From the NCBI GenBank assembly GCA_963704545.1, contig OY969915.1, positions 1,364,001-1,428,000 of the forward strand: a DNA stretch of 64,000 nt. Direction: 5' to 3'. Shown here one piece after another: positions 23,425 to 32,131 of the stretch. The position numbers and the translations under genes were made by a program. Each line of letters begins with the position of its first letter. Within the stretch, counting starts at the first letter, position 1. Origin of the DNA: VRUE01 sp963704545 (GTDB lineage Bacteria > Actinomycetota > Thermoleophilia > Solirubrobacterales > 70-9). The notes under the pieces were generated by a model. That model was not told the origin of the DNA and did not search any database. It saw only the letters and a program-made list of their open reading frames with translations.

Positions 23425-25614
23425 CTAGTAGTCGGAGGTCGACGCAACGACGGGGTGCTCTCCCGTCGGCGCAGGGTCGCCCTCTGCCGGCTCCACGTGC
23501 AGCCTCGGCAGGATCCGGTCCAGCCAGCCGGGAAGCCACCAGGCCCGCTCACCGAAGAGCTGCATCAGGGCTGGGACGAGCACTGAGCGGATGATCACGG
23601 CGTCGATGAAGACGGCGGCGGCGAGACCGAGGCCGAAGAGTTTGATGATGCGGTCTTCGCCGATCATGAAGGAGAGGAAGACGGTGACCATGATCGCCGC
23701 CGCCGCGGTGATCACGCGGCCGGTCAGGGCGAGGCCGCGGGTGACGGCGAGGGTGGCGTCGTGATCGCGCTCCCACTCCTCGTGGATCCGCGACATCAGG
23801 AAGACCTCGTAGTCCATCGAGAGGCCGAAGATGATCGCGAAGAGGAAGATCGGGAAGAAGGAGATGATCGGCCCGGTGCCGTCGATCCCGATCAGGCTCG
23901 CTCCCCAGCCCCACTGGAAGACGGCGACGATCAGGCCGAAGGCGGCGCCGATGCTGAGCAGGTTCATGACGACGGCCTTGAGCGGCACGAGGACGGAGCG
24001 GAAGACGGCCATCAACAGCAGCGCCGAGAGCAGCACGACGACGCCGATGAAGAGCGGCAGCTTGTCGGCGATCGCGGTGCCGAAGTCCTCGAAGATCGCG
24101 GTGATGCCGCCGACGTGCACCTGGGCGCCGGTCTGCTGCTCGACTGGCGGGATCAGTTCGTCGCGGATGTGGTCGAGCAGCTCTGTCGTCTTCTCACTCT
24201 GCGGTGAGGTCGTCGGGTAGACCTGGAAGACGCCGGTGTCCTTGGCCGGGTTGAGCATCACCTCGGTCGTCTCGGCGACACCTTCTTCGCCGGCGAGCGT
24301 GCGGCGCAGTTCGGTGAGCGCCGCGTCCTGTCCCTTGCCGGGCAGCGCCGCAACGATCGAGAAGGGGCCGTTGAAGCCCGGCCCGAAGCCTTCGGCGAGC
24401 AGGTCGTAGGCCTCGCGCGTCGTCGTCCCGGCCGGGTCGGTGCCGGCGTCGTTGGAGCCGAGGCGCAGCGAGAGGGTGGGGATGCAGAGGATCAGCAGCA
24501 GGCCGCCGGAGAGCAGCACAGAAGCCACTGGTCGGCGCTGGATCTCGCGGCTCCAGCGGAACCAGCGTGTGTCTTCGGCGGTCGACGGGGCGCGCTTGAG
24601 CCCCGGGATACGCAGCTTGTCGACCCGGCGCCCGGCAATCGTCAGCAGCGCCGGCAGCAGGGTGAGCGCCGCGATCATCGTCATCAGCACCGCGATGGCC
24701 GCCGACATCGCCACGCCGTAGAGGAAGGAGAGGCCAAGCAGCAGCATCCCCATCAGGGCGATGATCACCGTCACGCCGGCGAAGAGCACGGCGCGGCCAG
24801 CGGTGTCGACGGCGGCGATCGCCGCATCGCGGGACTCGAGCCCCTCGTCGAGACCGTTGCGGAAGCGGGTGAGGATGAAGAGGGCGTAGTCGATGCCGAC
24901 GCCGAGGCCGATCATCGCCGCCAGCTGCGGCGCGAACTCTGCGGTGTCGAAGACGTGGGTGCCGAGCGTGACCAGGCTGAGGCCGACGCCGAGGGCAAAG
25001 AGGGCGGTGAGGAGGGGCAGCCCCATCGCCACGACCGAGCCGAAGGTGATCAGCAGGATGACGACGGCGGCCAGCAGGCCGACCATGAACGAGGCGTCGC
25101 CTTCTTCTTCGGCGCGCGCTTCCTCGATCGGCTGGCCGCCGAGCTCGACCTGAAGGCCGTCGCCGTTGGCCGCCTCCGCCTCGTCGATCAGCTTCGCCGT
25201 GTCCTCTTTTTCGATTTCGTCGGTGAAGGTGTCGTACTGGACGGTCGCGTAGGCGATCTCGCCGTCGCCGCCGATCGCCGCCGCACCGCCGCCTGCATAG
25301 GGACTGGCGACTTCGCTGACGTGAGGGAGGTCTGCCGCTTCGGCGAAGAGGCCCTGCATGGTCCTGCGCACGGCCGGCGACTCGACGCCGCCTTCGGCCT
25401 TGAAGACGATCGTCGCCGTGTCGCCCGACTGTGCCGGGAACCTGTTTTCGAGCAGGTCGAAGGCGTCGGTCGAGTCGGAGGAGGGCAGCTTGAAGTCTTC
25501 GCTGAAATCGGAGCCGACCGAGCCGGCGAGCATGCCGACCCCGAACAGGGCGACGATCCAGCTGACGATCACGGTCTTGCGGTGCCCGGTGCACCAGGTT
25601 GCGAAGCGTCTCAT
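23425..25614 (-). CDS. MMPL-family transporter (RND superfamily)
   Basis: 729 aa with about 11-12 membrane spans arranged as two repeats, each with a large extracytoplasmic loop. The family motifs GLGVGIDYALFILTRFRNG (first half) and FGLSMDYEVFLMSRIHEEW (second half) carry the Asp-Tyr pair used in proton relay. MMPL proteins export lipids or small molecules; the substrate is unknown. ATG 25614 is preferred over GTG 25626, since a TACGGT box lies 10 nt upstream. It is oriented against the adjacent DAK2 gene and sits where rpmB and the DAK2 gene are usually near neighbours. Confidence 0.88.
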   Translation of the reverse strand: MRRFATWCTGHRKTVIVSWIVALFGVGMLAGSVGSDFSEDFKLPSSDSTDAFDLLENRFPAQSGDTATIVFKAEGGVESPAVRRTMQGLFAEAADLPHVSEVASPYAGGGAAAIGGDGEIAYATVQYDTFTDEIEKEDTAKLIDEAEAANGDGLQVELGGQPIEEARAEEEGDASFMVGLLAAVVILLITFGSVVAMGLPLLTALFALGVGLSLVTLGTHVFDTAEFAPQLAAMIGLGVGIDYALFILTRFRNGLDEGLESRDAAIAAVDTAGRAVLFAGVTVIIALMGMLLLGLSFLYGVAMSAAIAVLMTMIAALTLLPALLTIAGRRVDKLRIPGLKRAPSTAEDTRWFRWSREIQRRPVASVLLSGGLLLILCIPTLSLRLGSNDAGTDPAGTTTREAYDLLAEGFGPGFNGPFSIVAALPGKGQDAALTELRRTLAGEEGVAETTEVMLNPAKDTGVFQVYPTTSPQSEKTTELLDHIRDELIPPVEQQTGAQVHVGGITAIFEDFGTAIADKLPLFIGVVVLLSALLLMAVFRSVLVPLKAVVMNLLSIGAAFGLIVAVFQWGWGASLIGIDGTGPIISFFPIFLFAIIFGLSMDYEVFLMSRIHEEWERDHDATLAVTRGLALTGRVITAAAAIMVTVFLSFMIGEDRIIKLFGLGLAAAVFIDAVIIRSVLVPALMQLFGERAWWLPGWLDRILPRLHVEPAEGDPAPTGEHPVVASTSDY

Positions 25615-25691
25615 CGAGCGTGGCACCGTAGCGAACGCGGCGGCCGGGCTCCGGGGCTGCCCATCCGCGCCCTGCGGTTAGATTCGAGTCG

Positions 25692-27323
25692 ATGCCAGAT
25701 CCCTCGATCGAGCGCTTCCGGCGCATCATCAGCTCCGCCTACGCGCACCTCGAGGAGCGTCGCCAGGAGGTCAACGACCTCAACGTCTTCCCCGTCGCCG
25801 ACGGGGATACGGGGGACAACATGGCGATGACGATGCGGGCGGTGATGGAGGAGCTCGACCGCCTCGACGGCCTCGAGGTCGACGAGGTCGGCCGCACCCG
25901 CCTCGTCCAGGCCCTGGCCCGGGCCGCGCTGATGGGTGCCCGGGGAAACTCCGGGGTCATCCTCAGCCAGATCGTGCGCGGCGCCGCCGAGGAGCTGGCG
26001 AGCCGCCCGGGCGAGCTGATCGACCCGGTGCTGATCGCCTCCGCCTTTGCCAGCGCCGCCGATGCCGCCTACGACTCGGTGCGCGAGCCCGCCGAGGGGA
26101 CGATGCTGACCGTCTTCCGCGAGATGGCGCATTCGATCGCGCGCCAGCTCTCGCGCCTCGACGCCGAGGAGCAGCGCCTCGACCGCGGCGTCAGCGACGA
26201 GCAGCAGGACGCGGTCCTCGCCCAGATCCTCGAGCGCGCGATGGCCGACGGCCAGCGCGCCGTCGAGAGGACCCCGGAGCAGCTCGACGTGCTGCGCGAA
26301 TCCGGGGTCGTCGACGCCGGCGGCTACGGCCTCGTCCTGATCCTCGCCGGCGTCGTCGCCGGCCTGCGGGGCGACGGCGCCTCGGTGCCGGAGGTCTCCC
26401 ACCAGGAGGCGCCGCGGCTGAGCCGGCCCCACCACGAGGACAGCCGTTTCCGCTACTGCACCAACTTCATCGTCTCCGGGGCCGGCCTGAGCGGGCGCGA
26501 GTTCCTGCCGCGGCTCGAGGGCATGGGCGACTCGGTGCTCGTCGTCGGCGACGAGGCGACCCTCAAGGTCCACGTCCACACCGACGACCCCGAGGCCGCG
26601 GTCGCGCTCTTCGAGGACGCCGGCGAGGTGACCAACCTCGACGTCGCCGACATGCGCGAGCAGATCGCCGAGCGGCGGGCCCGGCTGGAGGGGGGGCGGA
26701 CCGGCGCCCTCGCGGTGGCGGCAGGCGAGGGCCTGGAGCGCCTCTTCACCGAGCTCGGCGCCCATGTCGTCCACGGCGGCGAGACGCTCAACCCCTCCAC
26801 CTACGAGCTGCTGGCCGGCATCCACGAGGTGCCGGCCGAGGAAGTGCTTGTCTTCCCCAGCTCCGCGAACGTGGTGATGGCGGCCGAGCGGGCCTGCGAG
26901 CTGTCGGAGAAGCCGGCCCACGTGGTCGCCGCCACCTCTCTGCAGAAGAGCCTGCTGACCCTGGTGGAGCTCGATCCGAGTGCCACGGCAGCCGACAACG
27001 CGAAGCAGCTGGAGGATGCGCTCGGCACGATCTCCGACGGCGGCGTCGCCCCGGCCGCCCGCGACGACGCCCAGGGTCGCTTTCGCAAGGGGGACGCCGT
27101 CGGCTTCGTCAAGGGCGAGATCGTCGCCTGGGGAGGCGCCGGGACCACCTTTGCGGCCACGGTGGAGAAGCTCGCCGAGAGTGCGGAGATCGTCACCGTG
27201 ATCGCCGGCGACGGCGCCCCGATCCCGCTCGATGACCTCGATCCCCATGTGCCGGACGGGGTCGAGATCGAGTCCCACGAAGGCGGCCAGCCAAGCTGGT
27301 GGTGGCTGCTCGCGGCCCAGTAG
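25692..27323 (+). CDS. DAK2-domain fatty acid kinase-like protein (FakA/YloV family)
   Basis: 543 aa. The N-terminal DhaK-L-type ATP-binding domain has NVFPVADGDTGDNMAMTM with the Mg-ATP-binding Asp residues, and MGARGNSGVILSQI. The rest matches the long YloV/FakA middle and C-terminal domains (for example FRYCTNFIV and HVHTDDPEAA). In Firmicutes such proteins phosphorylate fatty acids bound by FakB (DegV) partners; no FakB gene is in the window. Adjacent to recG, as in many bacteria. TAGATT (25679-25684) lies 7 nt before the ATG, so it is probably leaderless. Confidence 0.85.
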   Translation: MPDPSIERFRRIISSAYAHLEERRQEVNDLNVFPVADGDTGDNMAMTMRAVMEELDRLDGLEVDEVGRTRLVQALARAALMGARGNSGVILSQIVRGAAEELASRPGELIDPVLIASAFASAADAAYDSVREPAEGTMLTVFREMAHSIARQLSRLDAEEQRLDRGVSDEQQDAVLAQILERAMADGQRAVERTPEQLDVLRESGVVDAGGYGLVLILAGVVAGLRGDGASVPEVSHQEAPRLSRPHHEDSRFRYCTNFIVSGAGLSGREFLPRLEGMGDSVLVVGDEATLKVHVHTDDPEAAVALFEDAGEVTNLDVADMREQIAERRARLEGGRTGALAVAAGEGLERLFTELGAHVVHGGETLNPSTYELLAGIHEVPAEEVLVFPSSANVVMAAERACELSEKPAHVVAATSLQKSLLTLVELDPSATAADNAKQLEDALGTISDGGVAPAARDDAQGRFRKGDAVGFVKGEIVAWGGAGTTFAATVEKLAESAEIVTVIAGDGAPIPLDDLDPHVPDGVEIESHEGGQPSWWWLLAAQ

Positions 27324-29524
27324 TGCGGGCGTTCGCAGGAGCTTCTGAGCTAACGAACGCGCAGCTGCGCGACGCCCCAGTCCACTGGCCGCGACCGAGT
27401 GCCCTCGACGCATCCCTCCAAGCTTTGGGGGGAGTCGGGCCCAAAACGGCAGAAGCGGCTGCGGATGCTGGAATCCGCACGGTCGGCGACCTCCTGCTCC
27501 GGTTCCCGCACAGGCACCGCGACTTGACTGTCGTTCCGGTTGCGAGCTTGGAGCAGGGGCAAAAGGCGACGATCTCCGTTGAGGTCCTGGGTAGCGCTTC
27601 TCGCCCGTTTCGGCGCCGTGGACTGACCTTTGTGGGCGCGAAGGTCGGGGACGAGAGCGGCTCCATCCGCGCCACCTGGTTCAACCAGCCTTGGGTCGCC
27701 CAGAAGCTCACGCCTGGCGTCGCGCTGCTCCTAACCGGCTCGATGGGCAAACGGGGGTTCACGGTCTCCGAATACGAGTTCCTCCCTTCCGCGGGTGGCG
27801 TGGGGGAGGGGGGGCCGAGAACGGAGGCGCAGCCCCCGCCCGCAGGCCCCCCCTCCCCCGCGACAGGACCCGCGGCCGGGGGCCTGGTCCCTATTCATCC
27901 GGCAACCGAAGACCTGAAGGCAGCGCGCATCCGCCAGTGGATGGAGGAGGCGATCCAGTGGGCAGGGAACGTGATTGAGCCACTGCCAGCGAGCCTGCGA
28001 GCGGAGCATCGGCTGGCCGGTGTCGCGGACGCAGTGAAGGCGGTGCACTTCCCGGAGACGGCCGAGGAAGTCGAGGCTGCCCGCGAGCGCCTGCGGTTCG
28101 AAGAGCTGTTCCTGTACCAGGCGATCCTGGCTACGCGGCGGCGAACTCATCGCACGGCCAGGCCCGCGCCGCGACTTGGCAAGCCCGGAGAGCAGGTCGG
28201 ACGGTGGATCGAATCGCTGCCGTTCGAGCCGACGAAGGATCAGCTGAAGGCTTTCGACGAGATCGACGGGGACCTGGATTCCGGCGAGCCGATGCAGAGG
28301 CTGCTCATGGGCGAGGTCGGGTCGGGGAAGACCGTCGTTGCCGTGTACTCGATGCTGCGGGCGCTGGAAGCCGGGTTCCAGGCGGTGCTGATGGCGCCGA
28401 CGGAGACGCTGGCCGAGCAGCATGCGATGACACTGGGGAGGCTTCTGGCGGAGGAGGCGACGCCGTTCGCGTTGCTGACGGGTTCGACCCCGGCGGCGAG
28501 GCGCAGGGAAGCGCTGGAGCGGCTGGCGACCGGCGAGCTCGGGCTGATCGTCGGCACCCATGCGCTGATCGAGCCGACGGTGCGCTTCGCACGATTGGGG
28601 GTCTGCGTCGTCGACGAGCAGCACCGGTTCGGGGTCGAGCAGCGCAAGGCGCTGGACTCGAAGGGGGTGGAGGGGATGGCGCCGCACGTGCTGCACATGA
28701 CGGCGACGCCGATTCCGCGGACGCTCTCGCTGACCGCGTATGGCGATCTGGACACGACCGCCCTGCATGAACTGCCCTCGGGTCGCAAGCCGGTCGCGAC
28801 GCGGATCGTCGAGGAGGGCGATCGCGCCGGGGCGTATGAGTTCATCCGCGGCCAGCTGCGGGAGGGCCGCCAGGCCTACGTCGTCTGCCCGCTGGTCGAG
28901 GAGTCCGAGAAACTGCAGGGGCGGGCCGCCGAGGTCGAGGCGGAGCGGCTCGCGTCGGAGGAGCTGCGCGACTTCGGCGTCGGCGTCATCCACGGCCAGA
29001 TGCGCTCTGCCGACAAGGCCGCCGCGATGGAGGCGTTCACCGCCGGCGAGACCGACGTCCTCGTCGCCACCACGGTGATCGAGGTCGGGATCGATGTCGC
29101 CAACGCGACCGTGATCGTGATCGAGGGCGCAGAGCGCTTCGGCGTCTCCCAGCTGCACCAGCTGCGCGGCCGGGTCGGCCGCGGCGAGCACGAGTCGATC
29201 TGCCTTCTCTTCCCCGAAGAGGCCGGCGAGATGGCACGCCGGCGCCTGAAGGCGGTAGAGCGCGAGCGCGACGGCTTCAAGCTCGCCGAGGTCGACCTCC
29301 AGCTGCGAGGCGAGGGTGAGGTGCTGGGGACGCGCCAGAGCGGCCTGCCGCGCTTCGCCGTCGCCGAGCTGCCCGAGGACGGCGACGTCCTCGCCGTCAC
29401 TCGCAAGGAGGTGCTCGCCCTGATGCACCGCCATGGCTCTCTCGACGCCCCCGAGCTCGGCCCGCTGCTGGAGGCCGCCCGCCGCCGCTTCGGCACCGGC
29501 GCCGCAGACCCGATCCCGCTTTGA
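27323..29524 (+). CDS. recG: ATP-dependent DNA helicase RecG
   Basis: Remodels stalled forks and branched recombination intermediates. An N-terminal wedge/OB domain is followed by the helicase core: GEVGSGKT (Walker A), MAPTETLAEQH (motif Ia), VVDEQHRFG (motif II), MTATPIPRTL (motif III), VIEVGIDVANA (V) and QLRGRVGRG (VI). GTG 27323 overlaps the DAK2 stop (TAGTG) and gives 733 aa; GTG 27299 is the longer option. Residues about 156-184 are a Gly/Pro-rich insert encoded by an 87-bp palindrome in the OB domain, just before the VPIHPATEDL segment. Confidence 0.94.
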   Translation: MRAFAGASELTNAQLRDAPVHWPRPSALDASLQALGGVGPKTAEAAADAGIRTVGDLLLRFPHRHRDLTVVPVASLEQGQKATISVEVLGSASRPFRRRGLTFVGAKVGDESGSIRATWFNQPWVAQKLTPGVALLLTGSMGKRGFTVSEYEFLPSAGGVGEGGPRTEAQPPPAGPPSPATGPAAGGLVPIHPATEDLKAARIRQWMEEAIQWAGNVIEPLPASLRAEHRLAGVADAVKAVHFPETAEEVEAARERLRFEELFLYQAILATRRRTHRTARPAPRLGKPGEQVGRWIESLPFEPTKDQLKAFDEIDGDLDSGEPMQRLLMGEVGSGKTVVAVYSMLRALEAGFQAVLMAPTETLAEQHAMTLGRLLAEEATPFALLTGSTPAARRREALERLATGELGLIVGTHALIEPTVRFARLGVCVVDEQHRFGVEQRKALDSKGVEGMAPHVLHMTATPIPRTLSLTAYGDLDTTALHELPSGRKPVATRIVEEGDRAGAYEFIRGQLREGRQAYVVCPLVEESEKLQGRAAEVEAERLASEELRDFGVGVIHGQMRSADKAAAMEAFTAGETDVLVATTVIEVGIDVANATVIVIEGAERFGVSQLHQLRGRVGRGEHESICLLFPEEAGEMARRRLKAVERERDGFKLAEVDLQLRGEGEVLGTRQSGLPRFAVAELPEDGDVLAVTRKEVLALMHRHGSLDAPELGPLLEAARRRFGTGAADPIPL
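27789..27875 (+). repeat. In-frame 87-bp palindromic insert in recG
   Basis: Outer arms CCGCGGGT (27789-27796) and ACCCGCGG (27868-27875), and inner 15-bp arms GGGGGAGGGGGGGCC (27802-27816) and its inverse (27845-27859), all perfect. The length is exactly 29 codons. The encoded peptide is low complexity (Gly, Pro, Ala) and interrupts the OB/wedge domain of a conserved helicase. Confidence 0.75.
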
Positions 29525-29591
29525 GGGGTCGGCACCCTCCCTGAAAACGCGCTTCGCGCTGGAGTGTTTTCAGGGAGGGTGCCGACCCCTC
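29523..29591. repeat. Palindrome with 26-bp perfect arms after recG
   Basis: Arms at 29523-29548 (starting GAGGGGTCGGCACCCTCCCT) and 29566-29591 with a 17-nt interior that can itself pair (GCGC/GCGC). The left arm includes the recG stop codon. It could end recG transcription, though no U-tract follows; rsmD has its own -10 box downstream. Confidence 0.85.
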
Positions 29592-29628
29592 CCGCAGACG
29601 CTTGCTATTTGCCCTTTAGGTTTGCGGT

Positions 29629-30174
29629 GTGCGCGTTATCGCTGGCGACCTCAAAGGGCAGAGACTGGTCGCGCCGCGCGGCTGGAAGGTGCGGCCGACC
29701 TCCGACCGGGCGCGCGAGGCGATCTTCTCCGTCCTCGGCGGCATGGTCGAGGGCGCGACCGTCCTCGACCTCTACTGCGGCACGGGTGCCCTCGCGATCG
29801 AGGCGCTCTCGCGCGGTGCCGCAGCCGCCACCCTGGTCGACCGCGACACCCGCGCCGCGCTCGGCAACGTCGAGCGGCTCGGGCTCGGGGGGCAGGTCGA
29901 GCTTGTCCGTGCCGACGTATCGCGCTGGGTGTCCGGACGGGCGGAGGACGGGGAGAGCACTCGCTTCGACCTCGTCTTCGTCGACGCCCCCTATAGACTC
30001 GCCGACCGCGTGGGGCAGGAACTGGACAGCCATCTGCCGCGCCTCCTCCAACCGGGGGGGCGGGCGATAGTCGAGAGCGGCGCGCGGCGTCCGCTGCGGA
30101 TCGACTCGCTACCGCGCCTGCGCCAGCGCCGCTACGGCGCCGCCGACGTCTCGATCTACGGAGAGGACAGCTGA
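29629..30174 (+). CDS. rsmD: 16S rRNA (guanine-966-N2)-methyltransferase
   Basis: 181 aa. MRVIAGDLKGQRL and VRPTSDRAREAIFSVL are the RsmD N-terminal signature, LDLYCGTGALAIEALSRGA binds SAM, and VFVDAPY is the catalytic motif (usually DPPY; here DAPY). TAGGTT (29617-29622) lies 6 nt before the GTG start. It ends one base into the coaD start (TGATG), a common rsmD-coaD pairing. Confidence 0.93.
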   Translation: MRVIAGDLKGQRLVAPRGWKVRPTSDRAREAIFSVLGGMVEGATVLDLYCGTGALAIEALSRGAAAATLVDRDTRAALGNVERLGLGGQVELVRADVSRWVSGRAEDGESTRFDLVFVDAPYRLADRVGQELDSHLPRLLQPGGRAIVESGARRPLRIDSLPRLRQRRYGAADVSIYGEDS

Positions 30175-30674
30175 TGGCGCAGCGCGACGGCACGGTGGTC
30201 TGTCCCGGCAGCTACGACCCGGTGACCAACGGCCACCTCGACATCATCACCCGCAGCGCCTCGGCCTTCGAGCGCGTCGTCGTCGGAGTCGTCAACAACC
30301 CGATCCGCAAGGAGAAGACGCTCTTCACCGCCGAGGAGCGCCAGGCCTTCATCGAAGAGGCCGCGGCGGCCCTTCCCAACGTCGAGGTGCGGATCTTCTC
30401 CAACCTGCTGGTCGAGTTCGCGCGCGAAATGGAGGCCAAGGCGATCGTCAAGGGCCTGCGCGCGATCTCCGACTTCGAGTACGAGTTCGAGATGGCTCAG
30501 CTCAACCGCAAGCTCGACCCCGGCATCGAGAGCATCTACATGATCGCCTCGCCCCAGTACAGCTTCCTTTCCTCCACCGGCGTCAAGGAAATGGCGACCT
30601 TCGGCGGCGATGTCTCCGACCTCGTCCCCGGCCCCGTCGCGGGCGCGATGGCAGAGCGCTTCGGCGACAGGTAG
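30174..30674 (+). CDS. coaD: Phosphopantetheine adenylyltransferase
   Basis: Adenylates 4'-phosphopantetheine in coenzyme A synthesis. VCPGSYDPVTNGHLDII contains the nucleotidyltransferase TxGH motif, KGLRAISDFEYEFEMAQLN is the substrate loop, and FLSSTGVKE is the ISSTxVR-equivalent. 166 aa is normal. It overlaps the rsmD stop by TGATG. Confidence 0.95.
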   Translation: MAQRDGTVVCPGSYDPVTNGHLDIITRSASAFERVVVGVVNNPIRKEKTLFTAEERQAFIEEAAAALPNVEVRIFSNLLVEFAREMEAKAIVKGLRAISDFEYEFEMAQLNRKLDPGIESIYMIASPQYSFLSSTGVKEMATFGGDVSDLVPGPVAGAMAERFGDR

Positions 30675-30779
30675 GCTTTTCCGACGTTGGGGGGTGTTGG
30701 GCGAGAGCTTGCAAAAAGCCGAGGAAATAACCGCTTCTTCACCGAAGCCGCCGCTTACACGTAGGCTTACGACCTGCTG

Positions 30780-31259
30780 ATGGACGTTCTCGTTCTCATA
30801 GACAAGCTTGACGACGTGGTGCACAACGCCCGGCCCGTCCCTCTGACGGACCAGGTTCGCGTCGATCGCGAGGAGATCTACGACCTGCTCGACCAGATGC
30901 GGGCGACGATCCCCGAGGAGATCAAGCAGGCGCGCTGGATCGTCAAGGAGCGCCAGGAGATGCTGGCCGAGGCCAAGCGAGAGGCCGAGCGCATCGTGCG
31001 TGAGGCCCGCGAGCAGCAGGCCCGCCTGATCTCCGACGAGGAGGTCACCAAGCAGGCCGAGCGGGCCGCCGACGAGATCGTCGAGGACGCCCGCACGCGC
31101 GAGCGCGAGATCCGGCTCGGTGCCGAGGACTACGCCGACGAGATCCTCAACACGCTCGAGGTCAACCTTCAGAAGTTCCTCGCCGCCGTGCAGCGGGGGC
31201 GGGACCGGCTCGCTGGGCGTGACGAGGAGCCGGTCGCGGAGCTGGACGAGCAGGCTTAA
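30780..31259 (+). CDS. SepIVA/DivIVA-like coiled-coil protein
   Basis: 159 aa, very rich in Glu, Arg and Ala, with a predicted long coiled coil from about residue 30 to 130. The N-terminal pattern (LIDKLDDVVHNARPVPLT, then LLDQMRATIPEEIKQAR) resembles mycobacterial SepIVA, a DivIVA-domain protein linked to cell division and encoded next to the yceD-rnc-smc region. Its position after coaD and before yceD supports that match. Shorter than SepIVA. TAGGCT (30762-30767) with a possible TTCACC -35 (30738-30743) precedes the ATG by 12 nt. Confidence 0.65.
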   Translation: MDVLVLIDKLDDVVHNARPVPLTDQVRVDREEIYDLLDQMRATIPEEIKQARWIVKERQEMLAEAKREAERIVREAREQQARLISDEEVTKQAERAADEIVEDARTREREIRLGAEDYADEILNTLEVNLQKFLAAVQRGRDRLAGRDEEPVAELDEQA

Positions 31260-31275
31260 CGCCTCGCTTGGGGGA

Positions 31276-31382
31276 GGCCGAGTGCCTCTCCCCAGAAGAC
31301 CGTCCGTCTCGCAGTCTGCCTAGCTTCGGGATCGTTGCGCTCCCAAAGCCTTCTGGGGAGAGGCACTCGGCCCTCCGGCGGT
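31276..31382. repeat. Palindrome with 23-bp perfect arms
   Basis: GGCCGAGTGCCTCTCCCC... (31276-31298) and its inverse (31360-31382) around a 61-nt interior. It lies between the 3' ends of the coiled-coil gene and the minus-strand yceD gene, so it could serve as a two-way terminator. It also marks one edge of the segment in which yceD is flipped relative to rpmF. Confidence 0.85.
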
Positions 31383-31387
31383 GGCTA

Positions 31388-31912
31388 CTACTCGTCCAGC
31401 TTTAGCTCTTGGAGCTTGGCCCAGCGAGGATCGGTCGTTTGCTCGTGCTTGTGTTCTTCGGGGTCGGCGTCGTTCAGGGGCTCGCCGCAGACCTGGCAGA
31501 GGCCGGCGCAGTCCTGGCGGCAGAGGAACCGGGTGGGGATGGCGAGGACGGCGGCGTCGTGGGCCCAGCGGCCCAGGTCCAGCTCGTCGTCCTCCACGTA
31601 GGGGCTGCGCAGCTCCTCGTCCTCGGTGTCCTCGTGGGCGACCTCGCGGGCGTCGGCCTCGGTCTCCATCGCCGCGCTCTCCAGGCAGCGCATGCAGGGG
31701 CCCTCGATTCGCAGCGGGAAACGGAGGCGGAAGGCGTAGCCGCCGCTGGGCCGGGAGACGTCGAGGCGAGCCGGGACCGACTCCGGCACGACGGCGTAGG
31801 TCTGGCCCGCGAGCTCCAGCGGCTCCAGCCGAACCGGCAGGTCGAGCCGGCGGCCCTCACCGTGGGAGAGGGACAACCGGGCGAGGTCGATGATCGTCGT
31901 CGCTTGCGCCAT
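31388..31912 (-). CDS. yceD: YceD-family protein (DUF177)
   Basis: 174 aa. The conserved DUF177 features are present: IEGPCMRCLESA with a CxxC, a middle acidic stretch (EDTEDEELRSPY) and the C-terminal CRQDCAGLCQVCG motif. YceD proteins are tied to large ribosomal subunit RNA/precursor processing. In most bacteria yceD and rpmF are adjacent and co-directional; here yceD is on the minus strand with a methyltransferase gene in between, and palindromes lie on both sides. Confidence 0.9.
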   Translation of the reverse strand: MAQATTIIDLARLSLSHGEGRRLDLPVRLEPLELAGQTYAVVPESVPARLDVSRPSGGYAFRLRFPLRIEGPCMRCLESAAMETEADAREVAHEDTEDEELRSPYVEDDELDLGRWAHDAAVLAIPTRFLCRQDCAGLCQVCGEPLNDADPEEHKHEQTTDPRWAKLQELKLDE

Positions 31913-31942
31913 TGGCTCTCCTCCGCTTCGGCCGGGCTTTTA

Positions 31943-32102
31943 GAGTCTGTCTGACAACCCCTGCGCACGCCTGGCGGCGGCGGACGCTGCGCGGTGCTGT
32001 GTCCTCAGTCGGCCAAATAGCGATGCTATTCGGCCTCCCTGCGTCCTGGCACCGCTTGGTCCGGCGCTCGCCAGTCGCACACACGGGTTGTCAGACAGAC
32101 TC
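31943..32102. repeat. Family-A repeat, copy 2, inside 18-bp inverted arms
   Basis: Perfect outer arms GAGTCTGTCTGACAACCC (31943-31960) and its inverse (32085-32102). The core at about 32000-32050 reads TGTCCTCAGTCGGCC, an AATAGC/GCTATT hairpin, then CCTCCCTGCGTCCTGG, matching the family-A core although the inner hairpin is different. It sits between yceD and the methyltransferase gene. Confidence 0.82.
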
Positions 32103-32131
32103 ATACGATGGGCTCCCGACGAGATTACGGA

